Shown: positions 17,132 through 26,053 of the stretch, piece by piece
Layout: every line of letters starts with the position of its first letter
How positions within the stretch are numbered: position 1 is the stretch's first letter
NCBI GenBank assembly: GCA_965533275.1
Contig: CBESWG010000001.1
Location: 186,001 to 250,000, forward strand
Reading direction: 5' to 3'
Origin: JAUXEH01 sp965533275
Lineage (GTDB): Bacteria > Acidobacteriota > Aminicenantia > Aminicenantales > Aminicenantaceae
DNA: 64,000 nt
The notes under the pieces: model-generated
Seen by the model: the letters and a program-made list of their open reading frames with translations, nothing else
What the model was told of the DNA's origin: nothing
The model's database searches: none
Program-made: the position numbers and the translations under genes

Positions 17132-18508
17132 ATGGCTACCATCCGCTATTTCGATGATGCATTCGCAAAGACCAAGCGAAAATTCCTGCGCATGAACATC
17201 GCGAACCGAATGCTGTTGGGATTCCTACCTCTCATCATCCTGACGGTGCTGGTGGCCGTTTATGCCCTCACCAGCCTGGCTCGATTGAACATGATCAACA
17301 GCAGCATCATCGAGGTGGATATCCCTCTCCTCCAGGCTATAGATGAGATGATCGAAAGGCTGTTCGATCAAGATATCCACGGGAACCACTATGTCATCAT
17401 CAGGAGCGCGCAGAATCTGGGGCTGTTCCATGAGGCCGGAAAGGATTTTAGCGACCAACTGCTGTTCATCAAGGGGCTGCCAGACTATGACGCTGAGAGC
17501 ATCGAGCGTCTGCATAAACTCCATGAGGAATACGAGACCAGGTTTGGCCGCTTGTTCGATGTGGAGGAAGATCCTACAATCGACACAAGTGAATATGAGG
17601 CCCGCATAGAGGCCACGCAGGAAGAGCTGCTGGCTTTGATCGAGACACTTTCCGAACAGGCCTCGTCCGGCCTGCGCGAAAAAACGCGAGCGGCCAAGCA
17701 GATCGGATCGTCCTCTTTACAGATATTCGCTGTATTTTGCATCATCAGCATCTTGATCGGGTCTGTCGCGGCCTTTGCCATCACAAGAAATATCTCCGGT
17801 TCGGTCATCCGGTTGAAAAACGCCACACGCGAGATCTCCAAAGGGAAATTCGACTATACACCGGAGATCGATAACCAGGACGAACTAGGGGAGCTGTCCA
17901 TGGCCTTCTCTGAAATGGCCAAACGCTTAAAGCGCCTCGAGGAGATGTATCTCGATACCAGCCCCCTGACTCATCTCCCGGGAGGCATAGCGATCGAGAA
18001 TGTGCTGAAGAAAAGGATCGATACTGGGAATTTCTTCGCCTTCTGTCTGATCGACCTGGATAACTTCAAGGCCTATAACGACCACTATGGGTATGCCAGG
18101 GGTAATCAGGTCATCAAAAACACCGCCCAAATCATAGAAAAGGCCGTCACGCAATATGACAAGGAAGAGGCGTTTTTCGGGCATATCGGGGGGGATGATT
18201 TTGTGGTGATCACATCGATCGATCGGTACGCAGTGATCTGCAAACATATTGTGCAGGAATTCGACAAGAACGTCGACGAGCTCTATGACTCAGAGGATCT
18301 ACGCCTGGGCCACATCATCCGCAAGTCACGGACGGGCGAGGAAAACAAGTTCCCTATCATGACCATATCCATAGGAGTGGTCACCAATAAGATTCGGAAA
18401 TTCAAACACTTTGTCCAGGTCGGTGAGATCGCCGCCGAGGTCAAAAATCACGCCAAATCCAAATCCGGCAGCCTGTACTATGTGGACCGAAGACGGGGCG
18501 AGGATTAG
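17132..18508 (+). CDS. Membrane GGDEF-domain protein with HAMP linker
   Basis: Predicted diguanylate cyclase of 458 residues making c-di-GMP. It has a first membrane segment (about 27-48), a periplasmic helical sensor of about 150 residues resembling a four-helix bundle, a second membrane segment (about 193-217), HAMP (about 218-272), then GGDEF. The active-site loop reads GGDDF, a variant found in some cyclases. The usual DxLTxLPN start is SPLTHLPGG, so one early residue differs. CLIDLDNFKAYNDHYGY and the terminal SIGVVTN segment are typical. I see no clear RxxD inhibitory site before GGDDF. AGGGG precedes the ATG. It is followed by a coiled-coil lipoprotein gene and then the kinase operon on the same strand. 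Confidence 0.88.
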   Translation: MATIRYFDDAFAKTKRKFLRMNIANRMLLGFLPLIILTVLVAVYALTSLARLNMINSSIIEVDIPLLQAIDEMIERLFDQDIHGNHYVIIRSAQNLGLFHEAGKDFSDQLLFIKGLPDYDAESIERLHKLHEEYETRFGRLFDVEEDPTIDTSEYEARIEATQEELLALIETLSEQASSGLREKTRAAKQIGSSSLQIFAVFCIISILIGSVAAFAITRNISGSVIRLKNATREISKGKFDYTPEIDNQDELGELSMAFSEMAKRLKRLEEMYLDTSPLTHLPGGIAIENVLKKRIDTGNFFAFCLIDLDNFKAYNDHYGYARGNQVIKNTAQIIEKAVTQYDKEEAFFGHIGGDDFVVITSIDRYAVICKHIVQEFDKNVDELYDSEDLRLGHIIRKSRTGEENKFPIMTISIGVVTNKIRKFKHFVQVGEIAAEVKNHAKSKSGSLYYVDRRRGED

Positions 18509-18563
18509 GGCACGTTTTCTCTCTACACACAATAACAATCAAATAGCCCTTCATCCCGGACTA

Positions 18564-18574
18564 TGGTATATAAT
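18564..18574 (+). promoter_or_regulatory. Candidate extended -10 promoter
   Basis: TGGTATATAAT contains TATAAT at 18569-18574, and also a TGnTATATA extended -10 reading. No -35 match is visible. It would give a leader of about 20 bases before the lipoprotein start at 18600. Confidence 0.3.
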
Positions 18575-18599
18575 AAAAGAGCGAAAGAACTCACGGATA

Positions 18600-19202
18600 A
18601 TGAAGGTAGGAGCCTTGACGCGCAATCTTATGCTCATTTGTGTTCTATGGACAGCGGTGATCTCTGGGACGGCATGCACGATGTCCGAGGAACCCGAGAT
18701 AACACCTCCGAGTTTCAGCCAAGACCTCTCCCAGCTCGCACCGGAAGAATTTCAGGGCAAGATAGACGAGCTAGCGTCGATCGCCGATAAACACGAAAAT
18801 GCAGAAATACGCACACAGGCCCACTATTATGCCGCCCTGGCATACATGCACTACAACAATCCTTCGCCGGACTATTCCGGTGCTCTTGTCCATCTCGATG
18901 CCTTCATGGCGTCAGACTCTGAGCCCGGGCGGGATAAGAACGATGTTGCGGTTTGGCACTTCATTCTATCTCAGCTGAACATGCTGCTTTCCGAGCACGA
19001 AATGCTAAAACAAAGTTATGTGGAGCTGGAGAAAAAATATCTGGATTCGGACAGGAACAACAAGGTTTTATCCGGCCAGATGAGAATCCTCAACCAGACC
19101 ATAGAAACGCAAAAAAAGGAAATCGCGGGGCTGGAAGACAAGATCAAGAAGCTGGATGCACTCCACGCCGAGATCGAGAAAAAAAAGAAGAAAAAAGACT
19201 GA
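18600..19202 (+). CDS. Putative coiled-coil lipoprotein between GGDEF and kinase genes
   Basis: A 200-residue exported protein. The hydrophobic N-terminus ends GTAC near residue 23, a weak lipobox. The middle (about 55-120) is helical, with alternating small and aromatic residues like a tetratricopeptide-type fold (AHYYAALAYMHYNN). Residues about 130-195 form a long heptad-like coiled coil ending in a lysine run. The chosen ATG at 18600 has only GGA nearby as a ribosome site; longer in-frame extensions have no signal-peptide logic. No firm family. By position it recalls small lipoproteins found next to two-component genes such as the YfhG type, but that is an analogy only. Confidence 0.65.
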   Translation: MKVGALTRNLMLICVLWTAVISGTACTMSEEPEITPPSFSQDLSQLAPEEFQGKIDELASIADKHENAEIRTQAHYYAALAYMHYNNPSPDYSGALVHLDAFMASDSEPGRDKNDVAVWHFILSQLNMLLSEHEMLKQSYVELEKKYLDSDRNNKVLSGQMRILNQTIETQKKEIAGLEDKIKKLDALHAEIEKKKKKKD

Positions 19203-19279
19203 CGATCCATATCGGAAGGCCAGAGATCATTTCCCCGTTCAATTGAGTGTAATCCAAAATTCCTCGGTTGCGGCATTCC

Positions 19280-19309
19280 TTGACATAACTCGATTGTTTT
19301 GAATACAAT
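19280..19309 (+). promoter_or_regulatory. Near-consensus sigma70 promoter abutting the kinase start codon
   Basis: TTGACA at 19280-19285 and TACAAT at 19304-19309 are separated by 18 bases, matching 11 of 12 consensus positions. The -10 box ends eight bases before the ATG at 19318, so the transcript start would fall at or a few bases before the start codon. Confidence 0.75.
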
Positions 19310-19317
19310 AGGCGCTT

Positions 19318-21642
19318 ATGTCATTGAGCAAAACACAGAAAACTTCCCCCATGCTAGGAGAAAGCGAAAAGATCTATCGCACCCTCATCGAAAATGCGAA
19401 CCTAGGTGTTGCAGTCATCCAGGATGGGAAAAAGGTCTATTCAAACTCCTGGCTGGCCACTCTAGCCGGCTATACGGTTGAGGAATTCCAACATATAGAG
19501 CTTGTGGAGGCCATCCATCCGGATGACCGGGAATTCACCTTCGACCGGATCCGCCAGAGACTCGAGCAGAACACCATGGACCCGGACCTGGCGGAACTCA
19601 GGATCCTGACCAAATCTGGTGAAGCAAAGTGGATCGAGACCAACTCAACATTCATCCTATGGGACGATCGGCCGGCCATTCAGGCGTTTATTATCGACAT
19701 CACCGATCGCAAGAGCGCGGAGAACGCCCTCCAGGAGGCTCACGACGAACTGGAAAAGCGGATCGACGAACGGACCTCCGAGCTGAGGCAGAAGGAGAAG
19801 ATCCTGGCAGAAGCCCAACACATCGCCCGCCTGGGCAATTGGTGGTGGGACATCATCCAAGACAAAACCCACTGGTCGGAAGAGATGTTCACACTCTTCG
19901 AGGTGGATCCCGAGGAATTGCGTCCTTCCAAACAGGCATTCCTGGATTTCGTTCACCCAGACGATCTCCCCCTCGTGATCGAAAAGATAACGACAATACT
20001 CACGCGGGGAGAATCTTTTTCCTTAGACCACCGCATCCTCCTCCCGGACGGATCAATCAAATCTGTCAACAGTAAGGCCAGGCTGGAATATGGCCAAGAA
20101 GACAAGCCTGTCCGCCTTTTTGGAGTCGTGCAGGACATCACTCGGCGCAAGAAGACTGAAGAAGACCTTCGGATAAAAGAGAGTGCCATCGCCTCTTCGA
20201 TCAGCGGCATCGGCATGACGGATTCCCAAGGAACGCTGGTCTATGTCAACGACTCCCTCGTCAAAATGTGGGGATTCGAATCCGCTGACGAGATCCTAGG
20301 TAGACACCTGTTCGATTTCTGGGAAGGGGACGAAGTCAAAAAGACGGCTGAGATACTGCGCACAGAAGGAAGCCGGATCGGTGAGGACGTCGGCAAGAGG
20401 AAGGACGGTTCGTTGTTCCCGATCCAGTACTCGGCGACGCTGCAGAGGGACGAGGCCGGGAATCCCCTGTATATGTTCGGTTCCTTCATCGACATCAGTT
20501 ATAAAAAGGATGCGGATGAGAAGCTGAAAGAGAGCGAGCGCAGCCTAGCTGAGGCGCAGCGGATCGCCCGCCTAGGGAGCTGGGACTGGGACATCCCCGC
20601 GGGCAGGACACTGTGGTCTGACGAGGTGTTCCATATTTTCGGGATGAAGCCGAAAAAAACGAGTGTGAGTTCGAGGGAATTCACGGCCCGGGTGCATCCC
20701 GACGACCGTACTGCCGTGGAAGAAACGACGAGACGCGCCTTAGAAAAACCCGAAAAAGGTTTCGATCATCAGTACAGGATCGTTCGTCCTGATGGATCGA
20801 TCCGCTTCGTGCATGAATACGGCCAGGTGCGTGTCGATAAAAATGGGAAGGCTGTGTTCGTGAGAGGCACGACTCAGGATATCACAGAGATCAAGGCATT
20901 GGAGGCGGAGACGCAAAAACTGCGGACGGAACTGGCCCATCTTGACCGGGTAGTGACGCTGAGCGCTTTAACTGGGGCAATGGCTCACGAGGTCAATCAG
21001 CCACTCACCGCCATCCTGAACAATGCACAGGCAGCCCTGCGCTATCTCAACCCTGACCAGATGGATCTTGACGAGGTGAGGGAGGCACTGAAGGACATCA
21101 TCTCGGATGATAAGCGAGCGCGCGATGTGGTAACTCGGCTCCGAGCTCTTTTGAAGAAAAAGGAGGGCCTGAAGGAGCCGTTCGATCTCAACTCCACCAT
21201 CCGGGAAACCGTCCGCCTGCTTCACAGCGAGATACTCCTTCGCAAAGCCTCTATCAAGGAGGATCTTTCCGAGGAACTGCCGGAAATCAGGGGAGATCGC
21301 ATCCAGATTCAGCAGGTCGTCATCAACCTGCTCATGAATGCCCTGGATGCCGTCCACGATCACCAGCCGGAATCTCGGCACATCGAAATATCGACACACC
21401 AAGGCGAGGGTGCTGGGATCAAGGTGACGGTAAATGACAGTGGGCCCGGAATTTCACCTGAGGTCCTGGAGTCCATGTTCGAGCCCTTCTTCACGACCAA
21501 GGCCCAAGGGACCGGCTTAGGACTCACCGTGTGCCGGTCGATCGCGGCTTCCTACGGGGGCCGGCTGCAGGCGGAGAATCGCGCCGATGGTGGTGCTTCG
21601 GTTTCCCTCTGGATTCCGTCTGGGGAGAGCGTCAGCCCATGA
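19318..21642 (+). CDS. Four-PAS sensor histidine kinase, FixL-like, probably cytoplasmic
   Basis: A 774-residue kinase without membrane segments. Four PAS/PAC units are visible at about 17-135, 160-280, 285-400 and 415-535, each ending in a DITxxK or DISxxK-type tail. PAS units 2 and 4 share the pattern AEAQxIARLGxWxWDI and are internal duplicates. The phosphoacceptor is H557 in AMAHEVNQPLTAI, the H-box style of FixL, DctB and TodS kinases. The ATPase domain (about 640-770) keeps NLLMNALDA, DSGPGI and GTGLGL. No haem-binding signature can be assigned by eye. The start codon has no clear ribosome site and lies directly after a strong promoter. The stop overlaps the FixJ-type regulator start (ATGA). 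Confidence 0.92.
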   Translation: MSLSKTQKTSPMLGESEKIYRTLIENANLGVAVIQDGKKVYSNSWLATLAGYTVEEFQHIELVEAIHPDDREFTFDRIRQRLEQNTMDPDLAELRILTKSGEAKWIETNSTFILWDDRPAIQAFIIDITDRKSAENALQEAHDELEKRIDERTSELRQKEKILAEAQHIARLGNWWWDIIQDKTHWSEEMFTLFEVDPEELRPSKQAFLDFVHPDDLPLVIEKITTILTRGESFSLDHRILLPDGSIKSVNSKARLEYGQEDKPVRLFGVVQDITRRKKTEEDLRIKESAIASSISGIGMTDSQGTLVYVNDSLVKMWGFESADEILGRHLFDFWEGDEVKKTAEILRTEGSRIGEDVGKRKDGSLFPIQYSATLQRDEAGNPLYMFGSFIDISYKKDADEKLKESERSLAEAQRIARLGSWDWDIPAGRTLWSDEVFHIFGMKPKKTSVSSREFTARVHPDDRTAVEETTRRALEKPEKGFDHQYRIVRPDGSIRFVHEYGQVRVDKNGKAVFVRGTTQDITEIKALEAETQKLRTELAHLDRVVTLSALTGAMAHEVNQPLTAILNNAQAALRYLNPDQMDLDEVREALKDIISDDKRARDVVTRLRALLKKKEGLKEPFDLNSTIRETVRLLHSEILLRKASIKEDLSEELPEIRGDRIQIQQVVINLLMNALDAVHDHQPESRHIEISTHQGEGAGIKVTVNDSGPGISPEVLESMFEPFFTTKAQGTGLGLTVCRSIAASYGGRLQAENRADGGASVSLWIPSGESVSP

Positions 21643-22280
21643 GCAGAATGCCCCAGCCCACGATCTATGTGGTCGATGATGACCTCTCGGTCTTAAACTC
21701 GCTCCGGCGTCTCCTGGAATCCTCAGGGCACAGAGTGGAGGTCTTCGCATCCGCTCGACTGTTTCTGGACTCCACGATTACGATCGAAGGGCCCTCCTGC
21801 CTGGTCCTCGATGTGATGATGCCCGAGATGAGCGGCCTCGATCTGCAGAAAGAGATCATCTCTCGTGAATATGCCATGCCCATCATCTTCATCACGGCCC
21901 TTCATGACATTCCCTCCAGCGTCAATGCCATGAAGAGGGGAGCCGTGGATTTCCTGACAAAACCCTTCCTTGAGAAAGATCTCCTGGATGCGATCGAGGC
22001 TGCGCTGCATAAGGACCGCCAGCTGAAATCGGAGTGGGAGGAGATCGAAAGCATTCGGCGGCGTTTGGCACTCCTCACTCCCCGGGAGTATGAGATCCTT
22101 TCCCACGTCATTGCCGGACAGCTCAATAAGCAGATCGCCTTTGACCTGGATATCTCCGAGAGGACCGTCAAGGCTCACCGCAGCCAGATCATGCACAAAA
22201 TGAGTGCCGAATCTCTGGCAGAGCTCGTGCGGATCACCGAACGGGCGGGGATTCAGCCCGCGTACATCGTAGCCCACTGA
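21639..22280 (+). CDS. FixJ/NarL-type response regulator
   Basis: A 213-residue two-domain regulator. The receiver has acidic pocket residues D13-D15, phosphoacceptor D58 (VLDVMMPEMSG), Thr87 and Lys108 (TKPF). The C-terminal LuxR-type helix-turn-helix (about 147-205) reads LTPREYEILSHVIAG, then ISERTVKAHRSQIMHKM. The ATG overlaps the kinase stop by four bases, so the two proteins are translationally coupled and form a cognate pair of the FixL-FixJ or StyS-StyR kind. A perfect inverted repeat just downstream, before the lone receiver gene, is a candidate binding site. The regulated genes are unknown; other copies of the repeat would identify them. Confidence 0.93.
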   Translation: MSRMPQPTIYVVDDDLSVLNSLRRLLESSGHRVEVFASARLFLDSTITIEGPSCLVLDVMMPEMSGLDLQKEIISREYAMPIIFITALHDIPSSVNAMKRGAVDFLTKPFLEKDLLDAIEAALHKDRQLKSEWEEIESIRRRLALLTPREYEILSHVIAGQLNKQIAFDLDISERTVKAHRSQIMHKMSAESLAELVRITERAGIQPAYIVAH

Positions 22281-22303
22281 TACACCAGATTCTCCCCCCC
22301 TCG

Positions 22304-22323
22304 TATTGTACCAAGGTACAATA
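22304..22323. promoter_or_regulatory. Perfect 9-bp inverted repeat, candidate FixJ-type operator
   Basis: TATTGTACC and GGTACAATA flank a central AA. The ACC-nn-GGT core with AT-rich outer arms recalls the box bound by StyR, a FixJ-type regulator also paired with a multi-PAS kinase. It lies 24 bases after the regulator stop and 80 bases before the lone receiver start. There is no T-run, so a terminator is unlikely. Confidence 0.6.
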
Positions 22324-22403
22324 GACAGGCCCTCAGCCTTTCTCTACATTAGACAAAGTTCTGATTACACCGCAAGGTATGGGAGTCATTTGGGAGAAAC
22401 AGG

Positions 22404-22784
22404 GTGAAAAAGCAGTCCAGTCCCATGGTATATGTCGTTGATGGAGATAGCTCTGTGCGCAGGGCTATGAAGCGGCTCCTCCTGGCTTCCCACATGCATG
22501 CCAGAACATTCGCCAGCATCGATGAGCTCCTGGGAAGCAGCTTCCACGATCAAAACGGCTGCCTCATCGTCGATGTAAACGGGCTGGACGACAGTTCGCA
22601 AGAGATTCAGGACGCCCTGGAAGCCAGGGATTTCCGGCTCCCCATCATCTTTGTGACAACGCTGGATAGCAACGAGGTTCGCGATCGCTTGAAGCGAACA
22701 GGTGCTGTCAGTTATATGAGAAAGCCGGTAGACGATCAGGCCCTTTTAGACACCATCCGCTGGGCGCTGAGCAACCAGGCTTAG
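22404..22784 (+). CDS. Stand-alone receiver-domain protein, GTG start
   Basis: A 126-residue protein consisting only of a REC domain related to the preceding FixJ-type regulator. The phosphoacceptor Asp57 (IVDVNG) and Lys108 (RKPVD) are present, but the acidic pocket reads VDGD rather than VDDD, so one metal-binding acid is changed, and Thr is at the switch position (VTTLD). It could compete for phosphoryl groups from the upstream kinase, or relay a signal by protein contact. The GTG start has GGGAG about ten bases upstream. It lies downstream of the palindrome at 22304-22323, so its expression may be controlled by the regulator. Direct DNA binding is excluded by the lack of an output domain. 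Confidence 0.85.
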   Translation: MKKQSSPMVYVVDGDSSVRRAMKRLLLASHMHARTFASIDELLGSSFHDQNGCLIVDVNGLDDSSQEIQDALEARDFRLPIIFVTTLDSNEVRDRLKRTGAVSYMRKPVDDQALLDTIRWALSNQA

Positions 22785-22843
22785 GTGGGATTGATAGAGC
22801 ACCCACAAGAGAACAGCCTTTTACCCTGGAGCGATTTTACTCT

Positions 22844-25456
22844 TCACTCGTATCTGAGGGAGCACACCGGATTGGATAAGGCAGCCTTCAAGATCTGGAA
22901 GCTGATGGTCAGCAGTGCAATGACAAAGGCGATTACACCGGACAGGACAAAGATCCAGGGTTGGAGGTCTACCCTGTAAGCAAAATTCTGCAGCCACTGA
23001 TGCATGAGGAGATAGGACAGGGGCCATGCAAAAAGATTAGCGATGAGGACCAGGAGGGAAAACTCCCGGGAAAGGAGAAGGAAGATCCTTCCGATGGAAG
23101 CGCCGAGGACCTTGCGGATGCCGATCTCCTTGGTTCTCTGCTGCGCCATGAACAGGGCCAGGCCGAACAGACCCAGGGAGGCGATGCAGATGGCCAGCAC
23201 TGAAAAGCTCGTGAAGATCTGGCCCAGCTTTTCCTCGCTCCGGTAAAGCTCATCGAAGGTCTCGTCCAGGAAGGAATATTCAAAGGGATGCGCAGGATCC
23301 AGTCCTTTCCAGGTTCTCTCGATGTATGCCAGAGTAGTAGGGATGTCTTCGGAGCGGATCCGCAGGGCAAAGACATAGGTATTCGAGGTCCAGATATGGA
23401 TAACCAGGGGATTGATCTCTTCCTTCAAAGACTGGAACTGAAAATCCTTCACCACTCCGATGACACGCCCCTGTTTATTGTCCCATTCGAAGCGTGTGTT
23501 CAGGGGATCTTCCAGCTGCAGGGTCCGTACTGCCGCCTCGTTTATGATAAAAGCCTCATTGACATCCGTGCTCATCTCCTTTGAAAAGTCACGTCCCTGC
23601 ACGATCTCCATGCCCATGGTCTCGATGTAGTCATGATCCGTGTAGATCATACTCACTGTCAACGTCCTTTTTCCTTCTTCTGTGATAAGCTGTATGGCGT
23701 CTCCCGCCACGACCCCTCCGGGAACGCCGATCGTGAGAGTTGCCGAGAGGATGTCCGGATTCCGTTTCAACTCCGCCTTGACCGCCTCGTAGTTTCTTCG
23801 GAGAGAATTATCCTGGATCGGAAGGATAACGACATGGTCTTTGTCGAAACCCAGCTTCCGGTTCCTCAGGAAATCGAGCTGATCCAGGACCACGGCCGTA
23901 GAGGCGATCAGGGTGATGGAGATGCAGAACTGCAGGACAACCAGCCCCTTTCGGAGCAGTGATCTCCCCGTGCCTGTCGCTTGCGTGCGTCTCAGTACGG
24001 ATGCGGGCTCGTGACGGGAGATATAGAACGCGGGATAGCTCCCGGAGGAAATGCCCACAAAGATCAGGACCAAGAAAACTGCTCCCGCCAAGGCTGGCCT
24101 GCCGAAATCTCGAAGTACGAGGTCTTTATCGGCGAGAAGAGCGAAGGAGGGGAGCGCAAGGACCAGAATGATGCCAGCGACCAATAAGGCGATGAAAGTG
24201 AACAGCAGTGCTTCGCCCAGGAACTGCCTCACGATCTGGTTTCGATTTGCGCCGACCACTTTGCGCAGTCCGACCTCTTTGGAACGGCTGGCAGAACGGG
24301 CCGTGGCCAGGTTCATGAAGTTAACACAGGCGATCAGGAGAATAAAGAATGCGATCACACCGAAAATGGTGACATATTTGATATCCCCGGTGGGACTGAT
24401 CTCATTCTGAAGATGCGATCTCAAGTGAATACTTTTAAGGGGCTGCAGCCGGGAAGAAAGAGTCCCCCCCAGGACGGATCGAATTTCTTGTGCGGCATAT
24501 TTTTGGATAAATTCAGGGAGGCGTGTTTGGAGTTCCTCACCAGCTTCCCCATCTCTCAGCAGCAGATAGGTATAAAACTCGTGTCGGGCCCAACTCTTAA
24601 AATAGCGTTCCTGTACGGAAGGGATCTGCTCCAGGGTCTTCATGGAGGCGAACATGTCGGCATGGAAGTGAGAATTTCGCGGCATTTCCCGCATGACCGC
24701 TGTTACCAGATAGTCCTGGCCGTTGATCTTCAAAATCTGTTGGAGAGCGTCGGTCTGTCCGAAATATTTGAGAGCGATATGCTCAGAGATTACAAGGGAT
24801 CCAGGAGTTTCTAGTGCCGTTCGAGCATGACCTCGGACCAGTGGGAGAGTGAACACGTTGAAAAGCGATGCGTCAGCGAAGAACAGGCCGTCCTCGTAGA
24901 GTTTCTTGTCTCCATGTTCAACCATCCGCCTCCTGCCCGGCATGAACCGCACCGCGTCCTCCACAAAAAGCGGGAATTCCTCAATGAGGGCCGGGGCAAA
25001 TGGAGCCGAGGAGAGGGCAAAATACCGGCTCAGGTCGCCCTCCACATCGAAACTGTCTACCAGTCGGAAGATCCGATCTCCCTTTTCATGGAACCGGTCG
25101 TAGCTCAACTCGTCCTGAACATACAGGAAGATCAGAAGGCAGCAGGCTATGCCTACCGCCAATCCAGCGATATTGATCGAGGAATAGGCCTTGAAACGCA
25201 TCATGTTTCTCAAGGCGATCTTCAGATAATTTTTGAACATGGCAAGACTCCAATAACCGCAGTTCACTAGATACTCGGGAAACAGCCGAATCAGCTGTAA
25301 GGAATACCAGGCCCTGGCCCAGTTTTCCCCTTTACTGTCGGAGAGTCTGGAGTACATCTCCGCAAAATCGCCGGACAGGTTTTCATGATCTTCGAAGGGA
25401 ACAACATGCCTCAGTAGGCGCTCCAGCGCCTTCTGGTGTCGCTCTCGTCTCTTCAT
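22844..25456 (-). CDS. FtsX/MacB-type ABC permease with prefix domain, no adjacent ATPase
   Basis: An 870-residue duplicated permease. An N-terminal prefix of about 80 residues (helical, ending in a membrane-like segment before SLAMFKNYLK) precedes a first membrane helix (INIAGLAVGIACCLLIFLYVQ), a periplasmic MacB core domain, three helices near 380-480, then a second core domain and a last three-helix FtsX block (QQRTKEIGIRKVLGAS onward). This layout matches permeases common in Acidobacteriota and Bacteroidota that work as mechanotransmitters or exporters with a MacB-type ATPase. No ATPase gene lies nearby. The start at 25456 has GAGGA eight bases upstream. The gene follows a PadR gene by 23 bases, so PadR probably controls it. 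A homologous pair lies at 44948-47811. Confidence 0.88.
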   Translation of the reverse strand: MKRRERHQKALERLLRHVVPFEDHENLSGDFAEMYSRLSDSKGENWARAWYSLQLIRLFPEYLVNCGYWSLAMFKNYLKIALRNMMRFKAYSSINIAGLAVGIACCLLIFLYVQDELSYDRFHEKGDRIFRLVDSFDVEGDLSRYFALSSAPFAPALIEEFPLFVEDAVRFMPGRRRMVEHGDKKLYEDGLFFADASLFNVFTLPLVRGHARTALETPGSLVISEHIALKYFGQTDALQQILKINGQDYLVTAVMREMPRNSHFHADMFASMKTLEQIPSVQERYFKSWARHEFYTYLLLRDGEAGEELQTRLPEFIQKYAAQEIRSVLGGTLSSRLQPLKSIHLRSHLQNEISPTGDIKYVTIFGVIAFFILLIACVNFMNLATARSASRSKEVGLRKVVGANRNQIVRQFLGEALLFTFIALLVAGIILVLALPSFALLADKDLVLRDFGRPALAGAVFLVLIFVGISSGSYPAFYISRHEPASVLRRTQATGTGRSLLRKGLVVLQFCISITLIASTAVVLDQLDFLRNRKLGFDKDHVVILPIQDNSLRRNYEAVKAELKRNPDILSATLTIGVPGGVVAGDAIQLITEEGKRTLTVSMIYTDHDYIETMGMEIVQGRDFSKEMSTDVNEAFIINEAAVRTLQLEDPLNTRFEWDNKQGRVIGVVKDFQFQSLKEEINPLVIHIWTSNTYVFALRIRSEDIPTTLAYIERTWKGLDPAHPFEYSFLDETFDELYRSEEKLGQIFTSFSVLAICIASLGLFGLALFMAQQRTKEIGIRKVLGASIGRIFLLLSREFSLLVLIANLFAWPLSYLLMHQWLQNFAYRVDLQPWIFVLSGVIAFVIALLTISFQILKAALSNPVCSLRYE

Positions 25457-25479
25457 GTGTTCAATCCTCACCGAGGGGG

Positions 25480-25809
25480 TTATATTTCAGAGAAATCCTT
25501 CCACAGGAGATCTGAGATGCGCTTGTGTTCTTCCAGAAGCTTGAAACCCATGCCCGTGACCGAATAGATCTTTTTTCGCCTGCCACCTCTAACGGCGGTG
25601 GCCTCGCCGAATTGAGAATCGATCACGCCCTGTTCTTCCAGGCGGCTCAGAGGAAAGTAGATGGTTGCGACCGAAGTTCTTTTCCCCGTGATCCCGGCGA
25701 TATGATCGACGAGGGCGACCAGATATGCATCCTGCCGCAGCTTCAGGATCGATAGCAGGATGATCTCCTCGTTGCGTGTAAGTCCTTTTTTGGTATCTTT
25801 CATTGCCAT
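25480..25809 (-). CDS. PadR-family transcriptional regulator
   Basis: A 109-residue winged-helix repressor of the PadR type. LTRNEEIILLSILKL forms helix 1, the HTH is around TSVATIYFPLSRLEEQGVI, and the wing contains RGGRRKKIYSVT; the C-terminal helix would support dimerisation. Two ATGs, at 25809 and 25803, are possible, and neither has a good ribosome site. It precedes a permease gene on the same strand, the usual arrangement for this regulator class. An AT-rich inverted repeat lies immediately upstream. The ligand is unknown; PadR proteins often respond to phenolics, antibiotics or peptides. A paralogue is at 44948-45277. Confidence 0.88.
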   Translation of the reverse strand: MAMKDTKKGLTRNEEIILLSILKLRQDAYLVALVDHIAGITGKRTSVATIYFPLSRLEEQGVIDSQFGEATAVRGGRRKKIYSVTGMGFKLLEEHKRISDLLWKDFSEI

Positions 25810-25812
25810 ATC

Positions 25813-25829
25813 TTTTTAAAATATAAAAA
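25813..25829. promoter_or_regulatory. AT-rich inverted repeat upstream of padR-like gene
   Basis: TTTTTA and TAAAAA arms flank five bases (AAATA on the plus strand). It lies a few bases before the PadR start and could be an autoregulatory operator or just part of an AT-rich promoter. The surrounding minus-strand sequence also contains a TTGATA element at 25834-25839. Confidence 0.25.
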
Positions 25830-26053
25830 CATATCAACTTTATATACGATGCACTCTGAAAAAAGGTTACACATACACACGGATTCTATGCAATTTTCAT
25901 AGACGAACGAAGTGTGGAGATCCGAGAGACACAATCATATCGCCAGCGAAAGACAGTTCTGATCGAACTTAGGTGCAGGATCACACGTATATGTAGAAGT
26001 GTACTGCCTCAATGATCAACCAGAATGACCTAAAGAAAGGGAGGAGACCTCGA

